DNA from: an uncultured Prevotellaceae bacterium
GTDB lineage: Bacteria > Bacteroidota > Bacteroidia > Bacteroidales > Bacteroidaceae
Assembly: GCA_900320585.1 (NCBI GenBank)
Contig: ONSV01000011.1
Location: 1-34,106 of the forward strand
DNA: 34,106 nt
Direction of reading: 5' to 3'
Each line of letters starts with the position of its first letter. Positions within the stretch are counted from its first letter, which is position 1. This document shows, piece by piece, positions 14,078 through 23,400 of the stretch. The position numbers and the translations under genes were made by a program. Below the pieces are notes generated by a model. The model did no database searches and had not been told where the DNA came from. It saw only the letters and a program-made list of their open reading frames with translations.

Positions 14078-16438
14078 TCACAGCTCGGCGTTCTCTGTCC
14101 GCGCGATAATCTCGTTCTGCAACTGCTCGGTCATATCGTTGAAATAGTCGGAATAGCCTGCCACGCGCACCAGGAGGTCGCGGTAGTTTTCAGGATGCTT
14201 CTGGGCATCGAGCAGGGTGTCGGTGTCTACGATATTGAACTGGATATGATGACCACCCATCTTGAAGTAGGAGCGGATGAGCGAGGCCAGCTTGCGCTGG
14301 TCTTCCCCCCGGCGCAGCAGGGCAGGCACGAAGCGCACGTTCAGTAACGTACCGCCACTCTTCGTCTGGTCGAGTTTCCCCAGCGACTTGATCACCGCCG
14401 TTGGTCCATGGCTGTCGGAGCCATGGGCGGGCGAGGTGCCGTCGCTGATGGCGAAGTGGGCCAGACGGCCATTGGGAGTGGCTCCGCATACCGAACCGAA
14501 GTAATTGTGGCAGGTGGTGCTGAGCATGTTGAGATGGGTAGAACCACCACGGGTGTTGGGCCTGCCCTCTATTGCCTCCACAAGGTCATCGTAGATGCGA
14601 AGGGCGATGTCATCGGCATAGGCGTCGTCGTTTCCGAAGAATGGGGTGTGGTAACGGATATACTGCCTCATCACCTCATTGCCCTCGAAATTGCTGTCCA
14701 ATGCCTCCATCATCTGGTCCATGCTGTACCGGTGCTCCTCGAACACATGCTTCTTCAGCGAGGTGAGGCAATCGGTGAGCGTGCCCAGTCCGGTGCACTG
14801 GATATAGGTGGTGTTGTATCTCGCACCGCCACTGTAGTAGTCTCTTCCCCTCTCTATGCAGTCGTCGATGAAGATGCTCAGGAAGGTGGCGGGGGCATAG
14901 AGAGAGAACATCCGCTCAATGTAGTTGTTGACCGCCAGCTTCAGGTCGACGAAGTAGACCATCTGCCGGTGCCAGGCCTCATACAACTGGTCGAACGACT
15001 GGAATCCTCTTGGGTCGCCAGTCACCAGTCCCAACCGCTTTCCCGTGGCTGGGTCCACACCATTGTGGAGGGTTATCTCGAGAATCTTCGGCGTGTTCAG
15101 GTATCCCGTGAGCAAGTAGGCCTCTTTGCCGAATGCTCCTACCTCGATACAGCCCGAGCAACCGCCCTCCCTCGCATCCTCAAGGGTTTTCCCGGCGCGC
15201 ACCATCTCGCTTACATAGACATCGGGGTTGAAGACGGAGGGATATCCATGCCCCTGCTTGATGACCTTGATGCCCTCGAGCAGGAACTCGTCGGGGGTGT
15301 TGTGCGCGATATGGATGCTCAGTCCGGGCTGCAACTGGTGCAGCTCTTCCTGTATCTCGAGTATCATGAACGATAGGTCGTTGGCCGCACTGTTGCCCTC
15401 GCGGTCGATGCCGCCAATGTTGATGTTGGTGAAATCATTGTAGGTGCCCGATTCCAGGGCCGTGACCCCCACTTTGGGTGGGGCGGGTTGGTTGTTGAAC
15501 TTGATCCAGAGGCAACAGAGCAGTTCCTTGGCCTGCTCACGGGTGAGCGTGCCCTCGTCGAGCGCCTTCTTGTAGAAGGGATACAGGTGCTGGTCGATAT
15601 GGCCGGGATTCATCGAGTCCCACCCGTTGAGCTCGGTCACCGTGCCCAGGTGCACGAACCAATACATCTGTATGGCCTCCCACATGTCGCGTGGCGCATG
15701 GGCAGGCACCCAGTGGCATACATCGGCAATCTTCAGCAGTTCTTTCCTCCGTTGCTCGTTTTCCTCCGAGGCGGCCATCGTCTCGGCCAACTTGGCATGG
15801 CGCTCGGCGAAGAGAATGGCCGCGTCGCACGAGATGGCCATTGCCTCGAGTTCCTGCTGCTTGTCGGTGGCCTCAGGGTCGTAGATGAAGTCGAGTTCGG
15901 AGATCTTCCGCTCTATTCTCGCTTTCACGTCGAGTAGTCCCTCGCGATACATCTTGCCGTCCATGGCGGTGTGTCCGGCAGCCCGCTGCTCCATGAACTC
16001 GGTGAACACGCCTGCGTGATAGGCCTCCTCCCACTCTTTCGACACATGTCCGAAGATGCGCTCACGCTGGGTCTTGCCCTTCCAGTAGGGGATGACCACC
16101 TGCTCATAGGTGTCGATGTCTTCCTGGCTGATTCTATAGGGCTGCAACTGCCGCTCATTGAGCGTTTTCAGGTCGGCCACAGAGTGGCAGGTGAGTTCGG
16201 GAAAGGTGGGCACGGCCTTTGGCTTGGGCCCACGCTCACCCACAATCAACTCGTCGTCGCCGATATAGATGCTCTTCTTCTGGCAAATCTCGTAGAAGTT
16301 GCGCGCCCTGAGCACTGGCAATGGCATGGTGCCATAATGGGCCTGGTAGAAGGCGGTCTCGATGAGCGCCCTCTCTATGCTCAGCGTGGTGGGGGTGTTG
16401 ATGCTCTGCTCTCGCAGTCGGCGTATGCGGGCGTTCAT
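14078..16438 (-). CDS. hypD: Glycyl radical enzyme, trans-4-hydroxy-L-proline dehydratase
   Basis: A 786-aa glycyl radical enzyme. HypD removes water from trans-4-hydroxy-L-proline to give (S)-pyrroline-5-carboxylate, which P5C reductase turns into proline. Numbered from 16438, the thiyl radical Cys is C430 with base E432 (GCSGCIE), and the glycyl radical is G761 in RVAGYS. Residues I recall as active-site or radical positions in C. difficile HypD (H160, D278, S334, F340, C434, E436, Y450, T645, G765) are matched by H156, D274, S330, F336, C430, E432, Y446, T641 and G761, a constant offset of 4. That is the main reason for this call over choline, glycerol or propanediol lyases. The frame extends to 16573, overlapping the sensor gene, but the family-like start is MNARIRRLREQS. 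proC is not in the window. Confidence 0.85.
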   Translation of the reverse strand: MNARIRRLREQSINTPTTLSIERALIETAFYQAHYGTMPLPVLRARNFYEICQKKSIYIGDDELIVGERGPKPKAVPTFPELTCHSVADLKTLNERQLQPYRISQEDIDTYEQVVIPYWKGKTQRERIFGHVSKEWEEAYHAGVFTEFMEQRAAGHTAMDGKMYREGLLDVKARIERKISELDFIYDPEATDKQQELEAMAISCDAAILFAERHAKLAETMAASEENEQRRKELLKIADVCHWVPAHAPRDMWEAIQMYWFVHLGTVTELNGWDSMNPGHIDQHLYPFYKKALDEGTLTREQAKELLCCLWIKFNNQPAPPKVGVTALESGTYNDFTNINIGGIDREGNSAANDLSFMILEIQEELHQLQPGLSIHIAHNTPDEFLLEGIKVIKQGHGYPSVFNPDVYVSEMVRAGKTLEDAREGGCSGCIEVGAFGKEAYLLTGYLNTPKILEITLHNGVDPATGKRLGLVTGDPRGFQSFDQLYEAWHRQMVYFVDLKLAVNNYIERMFSLYAPATFLSIFIDDCIERGRDYYSGGARYNTTYIQCTGLGTLTDCLTSLKKHVFEEHRYSMDQMMEALDSNFEGNEVMRQYIRYHTPFFGNDDAYADDIALRIYDDLVEAIEGRPNTRGGSTHLNMLSTTCHNYFGSVCGATPNGRLAHFAISDGTSPAHGSDSHGPTAVIKSLGKLDQTKSGGTLLNVRFVPALLRRGEDQRKLASLIRSYFKMGGHHIQFNIVDTDTLLDAQKHPENYRDLLVRVAGYSDYFNDMTEQLQNEIIARTENAEL

Positions 16439-16538
16439 GCCCTTGTCGTTTTCTGGATATTTCACGTTGTATGGATTTGTGGTGGTTTCTTCTGATGGCG
16501 TGGCTTTGCCAAGCCTGGTTGATGGTTTGTCGGTGGCA

Positions 16539-19500
16539 TCACTGTTTCTTGTAGTCAGCAGGACGGATACCAAACTGCTTGTAGAAGCATTTCGAGAAGT
16601 AGGAGGGATTGGAGAATCCCACCATGATGCTTATCTCGCTGACGGTGTATGCTCCCTCGCGCAGCAGACGGGCGGCACGCTTCAGGCGCACTATCTGTAT
16701 CATCTCGTTGGGTGTCACATCGGCCAGCGTCTTGATCTTGGCAAAGAGCCCGCTCCGGCTGATGTTCAGCTGTTCGGCAAGGAAACCTACGCTCAGGTCG
16801 GGATTCGAGAAATTCTCCTCTATCACCTTGTTCATGCGCGTGAGAAACTCGTTGTCGGTGGGGTTCTGGGCAATCTGGGTCAATGGTTCCAGGGGCTGGG
16901 TGGAGAACCGCTCCATCAGCCGGCGGCGCATCAGCAGCATGTTGCGGATGCAGGCCTCCAGGTATTGCACGGAGAAGGGCTTCTCGATATAGGTGTCGGC
17001 TCCCACGTCCATACCCTCCACCTTGGAGTCGTCGTCGGTCTTCGCCGTGAGCATCACAAAGGGGATATGGCTGGTGAGTGGGTCGCGGCGTACACGGCGG
17101 CAGAACTCGGCGCCGTCCATCCTCGGCATCATCCAGTCGCTGATGATGATGCTCACCTCTTGCTTCGAGAGCAGGTCGAGGGCTTCCAGTCCGTCGCCCG
17201 CCGTCACCACCTCGTATTTGTCGCTGAAATTGTCGGAGAGGAATTTCACCATGTCGTCGGAGTCGTCTACGATGAGCATCGTGGGCAGTGTCTTGTCGGT
17301 AATGCCTTGGGGTGAGGGTTGGTGGGAGTCGCTCGCCGGTGATGGGGTGTCCGTGGTGACAGGGGTGAGGGGAGCGGTGTCCGTGACAACGGTTTCCTCG
17401 TTGGTGGCTTGCTGGTTCACTGGCAGCGTGACGGTAAAGGTTGAGCCCTTGCCCACCTCGGAGTCGATGGTGATGGTGCCATGATGCTGGTCCACAATGT
17501 TTTTCACGATGTTCAGACCGATACCCGTCCCAGGTTTGTTGTTCTGTGTCTGGAAGAAAGGCTCGAAAATGCGCCCAAGGTCTTCCTTGCGAATGCCCAC
17601 GCCATTGTCGCTCACGCTGATGCGGAAATGCGTCTCGTCGGGCTCGGCGTGGCACTCGAGGCGCACGTCGTCTTTCGTATACTTGTTGGCATTGGTCAGC
17701 AGGTTGCTCACCACTTTGGTCACCGCTTCCTTGTCGACCATGGCAGTGAAGTGCTCATCGGGATACACCACCTCGAAATGCTTGCCTCCCTGCTCGAAGG
17801 TGGGGGCGAAACGAACGCTCACCGAATGTATCAGTTGGTGGATGTTCTGCGGGGCGAAATGCATCACCAGGCTGCGCTGCTCCACCTTGCGGAAGTCGAG
17901 CAGCTGGTTCACCAGCTCAAGCAGCCTGTGGGCGTTGCGGTCGATAACCCTCATGTCGTCGGAAGGGGTTCCCCGTCTCATGATTTTCTCCAATGGACCA
18001 ATGATGAGCGACACCGGCGTGCGTATCTCGTGGGCAATCATCGTGAAGAAATTCAGGCGCGCCTCGCGCACTTCTTTCTCCTTCTCTTCATGCAGGCGTT
18101 GCATCTCTATCTGGTGACGATGCTCAGCCCTCTTCAGGCGGAGATGTACATAATACCAGATGGCAGAGCATATTAACAGCAGGTAAAAAAGCTTGGCATA
18201 CCAACTCCACCAGAATGGTGGCTCCACCACAATCTTCAAACTGGCCTCATTGTCCGACCATATTCCGTCGTTGTTTGTTGCCTTCACGCGGAATATATAG
18301 GTTCCCGCTGGCAGGTTGGTGTATGTGGCGCTGTTCTGATTGCCTACATAGTTCCAGTCGCGGTCGAACCCTTCAAGCATATACGCATACTGTATTTTTT
18401 CCGGCGAGCAGTAACTGAGAGAGGCAAACGACAGACTGAACATCTTGGAGTCGCTGTAACCGATCTTAATCTCCTTGGTCTGAGTGAGGTCAAGGGGCTG
18501 GCCATCAGCGTTATGCTCCTCTTGGTTCAGCACACTCAACGAGGTGACATACACAGGCGGCATCACGGTGTTGGCCTTTATCTGATAAGGCAGAAAACTG
18601 TTGAAACCGCCCGTTGAGCCGAAATAGATTCGTCCGTCGTTGGCCTTGAACGCGCTGTTGGGCTGAAACTGCTCGCTTACAAGTCCGTCGTGAAGCGTAA
18701 ACCGTTGTACACCCTCTTTGGGAACATACCTCACAATACCACGCTCGGTGGTAAGCCATAAGGCTCCGTTGTCCTCGATGATTCCTAAAATATTCTGGCT
18801 CGGCACATCGAGACTCACATGCTGGAAACACCCACGTTTCTTGTCGTAGGTGCATAATCCCGCAAAGGTGCCTACCCAGAGTCTGCCTTTCTCGTCGATG
18901 TGGCAGCAGTTCACCTGGTTGTCGGGCAGGGCAGTATCGTCAGAAGCGTCTTCGCTACGAAAATTGTGCAGCCTGCGGGCTTTCCTGTCATAGCGCCAAA
19001 GGCCTTCGCCTTGGGTAGACAACCACAGGTTGCCCTCGCTGTCTTCATCGATGTCGATGGTGATGGCATTCGTCTTGCCTATACGTTCAAAAGCATCTTT
19101 CCTTGCATCGTACAGGCATAGGCCTTCCATGGTGGCCACCCACATCTCACCATGCGAGTCCTGATAGATGGCATACGAGCTGGAATTGTCAATGCTTGTG
19201 GTGTCGTTGGTCTGCACATACTTGCGCAACAGCCCCGTCTCCAGGTTCATCACCATCACGCCATCGGTATAAGTGCCTATCCAGAGCTCGTTGCGATTGC
19301 TTACGCACAAGGCATGGACATTGAGTTTCGAGAGCAGGTCTTGATGGGGATAGTTCACAAAACGGCCGGCATAGCACATCAACCCGCCATCGTCGCTGCC
19401 AATCCAGATGCGGCCCTGCTTGTCCTCGCAGAACCTGGAAATGACATTGCCAGAAAGGCCGTTCCCCACCCAGAAACCATCGAATCGTTTGCCCACAGGC

Positions 19501-20432
19501 GAGATATACCTCACTCCACCGTAGAATGTTCCTATCCACCGGCCTCCTTCGGTATCGGTGGTAATGGCATACACAAATCGGTCGTCATATTTCTGCCACT
19601 CTCCCGACCTCGGGTCGAGGCGTATCAAGCCATCATCACAACCTATGCAAATGCTTCCGTCAGGATCTTCAAACAGCGTGTGTATATGCCAGCCCGCTTT
19701 GGTGAGCTGGGGGTTGAGCACTTGTTCCAGTCGGCCATCGCTGTGCATCTGCAACAGCCCGTATTCCCAAGTGCCCAGCCAGTATCGTCCATCTCTCGTC
19801 TGAAGCATGCGGAGCGAAGTGGGAATTCCGTTAAAACTGAGATTGACAGGCTCAAACTGGTTGTGCAGCCGGTTGAGTTTCTGCACCACCGGCATGCCCC
19901 AGTTCGTTACAGTCCATATCTGATTGCTGGCATCCACAAATACCTGGGCCACAGCATTGCCAGGGGGGGTGATGCCATATTGTTTAAAATCTCCTGTCTT
20001 GGCTATATACTGCCATACTCCTTGTTCCATCGTCGATACCCATAGTCCGCCTTCCTTGTCCAAGGAAAGATAGGTGACCGTTGAATGGATGTCCATCGGG
20101 ATTTTGCTGATGGTCTGGCGGGCGAAATCTACAAAGAACACTCCTTTCGCAGTTCCCACATACAGGCCCTCATCACATGCGACCAGGGCCGAGATATACT
20201 GGTTGATGCCTAATTCGGCGATACGGAATGGCAAAACTCTCCTTCCGTCATAACGGCAAAGGCCATTGTCAGTGCCAAACCAGATATAACCATTCTTGTC
20301 CTGCACGATATTGCGCACTGCATTGGCAGCCAAACCGTCGTTCATCGTAATCTGACGGTAGCTGTAATCATCCTTTGCCCAGACCGACATGAGCAACAGG
20401 ATTCCTGTTATCAGTAACTGCAGTCGTCGCAT
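16539..20432 (-). CDS. Hybrid two-component system sensor/regulator (HTCS)
   Basis: A 1297-aa one-protein signalling chain of the Bacteroidetes PUL type. A signal peptide (1-19) leads to a periplasmic sensor made of many two-component propeller repeats (about 25-620; IWFGTDNGLCRYD and similar) and a Y_Y_Y domain (about 660-735). A membrane segment (about 741-763) precedes the histidine kinase: phospho-acceptor H801 in HEIRTP, then ATPase motifs NLLTNANKYT, DNGVGI and GTGIGL. A receiver domain follows (about 1050-1165; acceptor D1099, K1151) and a C-terminal AraC-type helix-turn-helix domain (about 1195-1297). HTCS proteins bind a breakdown product of the substrate in the periplasm and activate the neighbouring sus-type operon. 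Its place between the GH43 fusion and hypD suggests both are targets. Confidence 0.93.
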   Translation of the reverse strand: MRRLQLLITGILLLMSVWAKDDYSYRQITMNDGLAANAVRNIVQDKNGYIWFGTDNGLCRYDGRRVLPFRIAELGINQYISALVACDEGLYVGTAKGVFFVDFARQTISKIPMDIHSTVTYLSLDKEGGLWVSTMEQGVWQYIAKTGDFKQYGITPPGNAVAQVFVDASNQIWTVTNWGMPVVQKLNRLHNQFEPVNLSFNGIPTSLRMLQTRDGRYWLGTWEYGLLQMHSDGRLEQVLNPQLTKAGWHIHTLFEDPDGSICIGCDDGLIRLDPRSGEWQKYDDRFVYAITTDTEGGRWIGTFYGGVRYISPVGKRFDGFWVGNGLSGNVISRFCEDKQGRIWIGSDDGGLMCYAGRFVNYPHQDLLSKLNVHALCVSNRNELWIGTYTDGVMVMNLETGLLRKYVQTNDTTSIDNSSSYAIYQDSHGEMWVATMEGLCLYDARKDAFERIGKTNAITIDIDEDSEGNLWLSTQGEGLWRYDRKARRLHNFRSEDASDDTALPDNQVNCCHIDEKGRLWVGTFAGLCTYDKKRGCFQHVSLDVPSQNILGIIEDNGALWLTTERGIVRYVPKEGVQRFTLHDGLVSEQFQPNSAFKANDGRIYFGSTGGFNSFLPYQIKANTVMPPVYVTSLSVLNQEEHNADGQPLDLTQTKEIKIGYSDSKMFSLSFASLSYCSPEKIQYAYMLEGFDRDWNYVGNQNSATYTNLPAGTYIFRVKATNNDGIWSDNEASLKIVVEPPFWWSWYAKLFYLLLICSAIWYYVHLRLKRAEHRHQIEMQRLHEEKEKEVREARLNFFTMIAHEIRTPVSLIIGPLEKIMRRGTPSDDMRVIDRNAHRLLELVNQLLDFRKVEQRSLVMHFAPQNIHQLIHSVSVRFAPTFEQGGKHFEVVYPDEHFTAMVDKEAVTKVVSNLLTNANKYTKDDVRLECHAEPDETHFRISVSDNGVGIRKEDLGRIFEPFFQTQNNKPGTGIGLNIVKNIVDQHHGTITIDSEVGKGSTFTVTLPVNQQATNEETVVTDTAPLTPVTTDTPSPASDSHQPSPQGITDKTLPTMLIVDDSDDMVKFLSDNFSDKYEVVTAGDGLEALDLLSKQEVSIIISDWMMPRMDGAEFCRRVRRDPLTSHIPFVMLTAKTDDDSKVEGMDVGADTYIEKPFSVQYLEACIRNMLLMRRRLMERFSTQPLEPLTQIAQNPTDNEFLTRMNKVIEENFSNPDLSVGFLAEQLNISRSGLFAKIKTLADVTPNEMIQIVRLKRAARLLREGAYTVSEISIMVGFSNPSYFSKCFYKQFGIRPADYKKQ

Positions 20433-20439
20433 GATGTGT

Positions 20440-20471
20440 CAAAAGTATAAATAAACCGCGAAACTACCAAA
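20440..20471 (-). promoter_or_regulatory. Putative own promoter of the HTCS gene
   Basis: On the minus strand TTTG (20468-20471), 20 nt, then TACTTTTG (20440-20447), a full consensus match. The predicted start (about 20433) falls almost on the ATG at 20432, so the mRNA would be leaderless or nearly so, which lowers confidence. PUL sensors are commonly expressed independently of their operons. Confidence 0.5.
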
Positions 20472-20486
20472 AGAACAATCCAATAT

Positions 20487-23400
20487 TTATCTTTGGTATA
20501 CGACGATGTTCTTGAGCTTTGCCCACGACAGGTTGCCGCTGTATGTGGTCTGGTAGATACCGACATGGAGATGGGGCGCAGCCACCTCGACAGGAGAGCC
20601 CGGCATGTTGTGCCATGTCTTCCCATCGTTGCTGGTACGGGCAAAAAGCTGGTTGCCACGACGCTCAAACTGCAGAATGCGGTCAAACTCATAGCCCTTG
20701 TAGTTAGGGAATTGCGGACGTGCCTCACCATCAGTGATGGTAAACATATTGCCGCAATTATACAGCGGGAACACGCCCAGCTGGTACATTTTCCCTGCTT
20801 CTGATACGAGCAGTCCGCACTCATTATAGCCCTTTACCTTGTGTTCTTCAAGACCTTCCATATCTACAAAATGAGCTATCATCACAAAGTCGCCTTCCAC
20901 TTCCCTGCACATATGGGCACCATTCTTCAGCGGGTCGCTGAGGAAGTCGGCCGATGTGGCCGACAGTGTTTCTTCTTCCTGTTTCTCAAACACGGGTTTC
21001 ATGTCTGCTGCAAGCGAAAAACGGCTGTCGGGGTCGCTCTCATCAAAGTCGTCGTCACCTAATGAAGGCTGGTGCTCGTCCTTATGGCCATCGTATATCG
21101 TCTTTACCTCATCGGCAGTGATTGCCCACGGCCTGATGGACAGTTCGCTCAGATAGCCCCTGAAGAAGTTCGCACCGCTGCCGTCGGCACCTATGACAAC
21201 CTTCCCCTCTGGCCGTACCATGATGAAATTGTTCTGCTCGTGCAACAGTTCCCCGTCGAGATAGATGCTTTCCTTCCATCCGTCGAACGTCACCACCCAG
21301 TGATGCCATTGGCCTTCGGATGCTTTTACGGCCTCAGGCACTCCGCAACTCTCAAACGTGCCATTGTGATTGACAATCCCCGCACCCTTGTCAGAGCCCA
21401 GGCGCAGCTGGGTCGTGGCCAGGTCGGCATGCGAACTGCTGAGCGATACCAGTGTGGGCACCGGACCCACCTCCGTCTGCAGTGCCCAGGCACTGATGGT
21501 GTAAGGGGCATTGTAACGATAGACTTCTGATAATGGCCCCTCGCTTGACAACGACTGGGAACCGTTGAAGAAAAGTGCCCATCGCCCGTCCTTTACCCTG
21601 AGGCGCAGCGGCTTGTTGGCGATGAGTCTTGAGCCTTCGGTGGTCACCACTTCATTCACATCCATCGGCTCATGCTTGCCTTCTCCCATTTTTCGGGCAT
21701 CAAAGGTGATACAGGCATTTTGAAGTCGGGCCTTTGCCTCCACATCCTTCTGGTGCATGCCCGGATACCCGTCGTTCGACTCCACATCCGTATCAGGCAA
21801 CTGTGGTGCCTTCTGCCATACCTTCACGTTCCATATGGCGGGCATGTGACCGTTCTTCTGGGTGTCGGTGATGGTGATGCGCAGGTAGCGGGCCTTTGTT
21901 TTCTTGCGGTCAATCATCGGCGAGCCTTGCATGGTATTGGCTGTACGGTCGGCATAAACCGTCCATTTCTTGCCATCTACAGAGGTCTCTATCATATACT
22001 GATAGAAGAAGGTGGGGTATTCAAACTGTATCCACACCTCGTTGAATTTGGTGGCTTTCCCGAGATCTATCTGCAGCCATTCGTCGTGTTTTCCTCCATC
22101 CCAGTTGGTGCGGCGTGCCTTCCACAGCGTGCCGTTATTGTCGTCAACGGCATATTCGGGCTTGAACCAGCCGTCATAAAAACTGCTGGCCGTTACCTTG
22201 GCTCCAAAGGCAAGGTTCTTGTGGGGTCGTGAACCTATAAGTCCTACGTTCCTGGCATCGTGGGTGGGAACAACCTGAAGTATGTTCCCTTTGGCATCGA
22301 ACAGCAGTTCATCGATACACACCTGTCGGTTGAAGCCATGCACGGAGTGGGGATTGTTGTGCCGGTGATAGACAATATAATAATGTCCGTTTTCCTCCAA
22401 TATGCTGTGGTGACCTGGTCCGTGAACTGTCCCGTCGGCATTGGTCTCAAGAATACAGCCTTTATATTCGAAAGGCCCCATCGGCCCCACCTTCGACGTG
22501 GCGTACTGCACCCGGTAGGTATGGTTGTGACAGGAACCAGAGGAGTAGGTGAAATAATAGGTGTCGCTACGCTTGAACACGAAAGGTGCCTCGAAAATGT
22601 CCTTCAGCTCAGTATTGGGAATAATCCGTTTTTCAGAGAAGAATTCATCGGCGGCAATGGGGTGGGGAGCATCCTCACGCCAACTGCGGGCATCGCCACC
22701 AGCTGGTTTCCTGCCACTCAACTTGGCCACTCCACAGCCAAAACCGTCGTAAATGCCCCAAGTAGTGAAGTAAAGATACTCCTGGCCGTCGTCATCGCGG
22801 AAGAGCTGAGGGTCGAGCGTGATGACATTATGCACATAACGGTCGGGCACCATCACCGCGTCTTCCTTTCCCAGGATGTTGTGCCAGGGACCTATTGGCG
22901 ACTGGCTTTCTCCCACATTGATGTTACAGGGCTCGCAGTAGTAGTAGCGGAAGGTGCCGTCGGCCTGTTGCACCACGTCGGGCGCCCAGACCACCTCGGT
23001 GGTGGGCCAGTTCATCACCATGTTCTTCCAGTTGCAAAAATCCTTCGACACCCACACCTGTGCCGGGCCATAGCCGTTGCCCGTGCCATCGGTGGTGGCA
23101 TAAAGATAATAGGTGTCGCCAAACTTGCGGATGGTGGGGTCGGCAAAATACCCAGGGATAAACGGATTTCCGGCTCCTGGGGTGTTCCATTGTGCCGTGC
23201 CTGGCAATTGCGCGCTTACCTTGAACGAATAGGGAAATTCCTTCAACTCCATCTTTGGGTCGGGATTCTCTTCCGTTGGCATAGGTATCTGCTCATGCAG
23301 TGTGGGAGCTCCCATGACGATCAGGTACAGGTGTCTCAGCCTCTTGGCTTGAGGGATGGTGAAGCTCGAAGCATTGATATCGCCATAGATTTCCTCATCG

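Noticed and set aside
14078..16438. Pyruvate formate-lyase, choline TMA-lyase or propanediol/glycerol dehydratase
   Set aside because: The GCSGCIE context, residues at HypD positions and the two-ferredoxin activase fit hydroxyproline dehydratase better; pyruvate formate-lyase has a Cys-Cys pair at the active site and a simpler activase.
16439..16573. 45-codon N-terminal extension of hypD
   Set aside because: Polar, Thr-rich, overlaps the HTCS stop and is absent from HypD enzymes; kept as an alternative start only.
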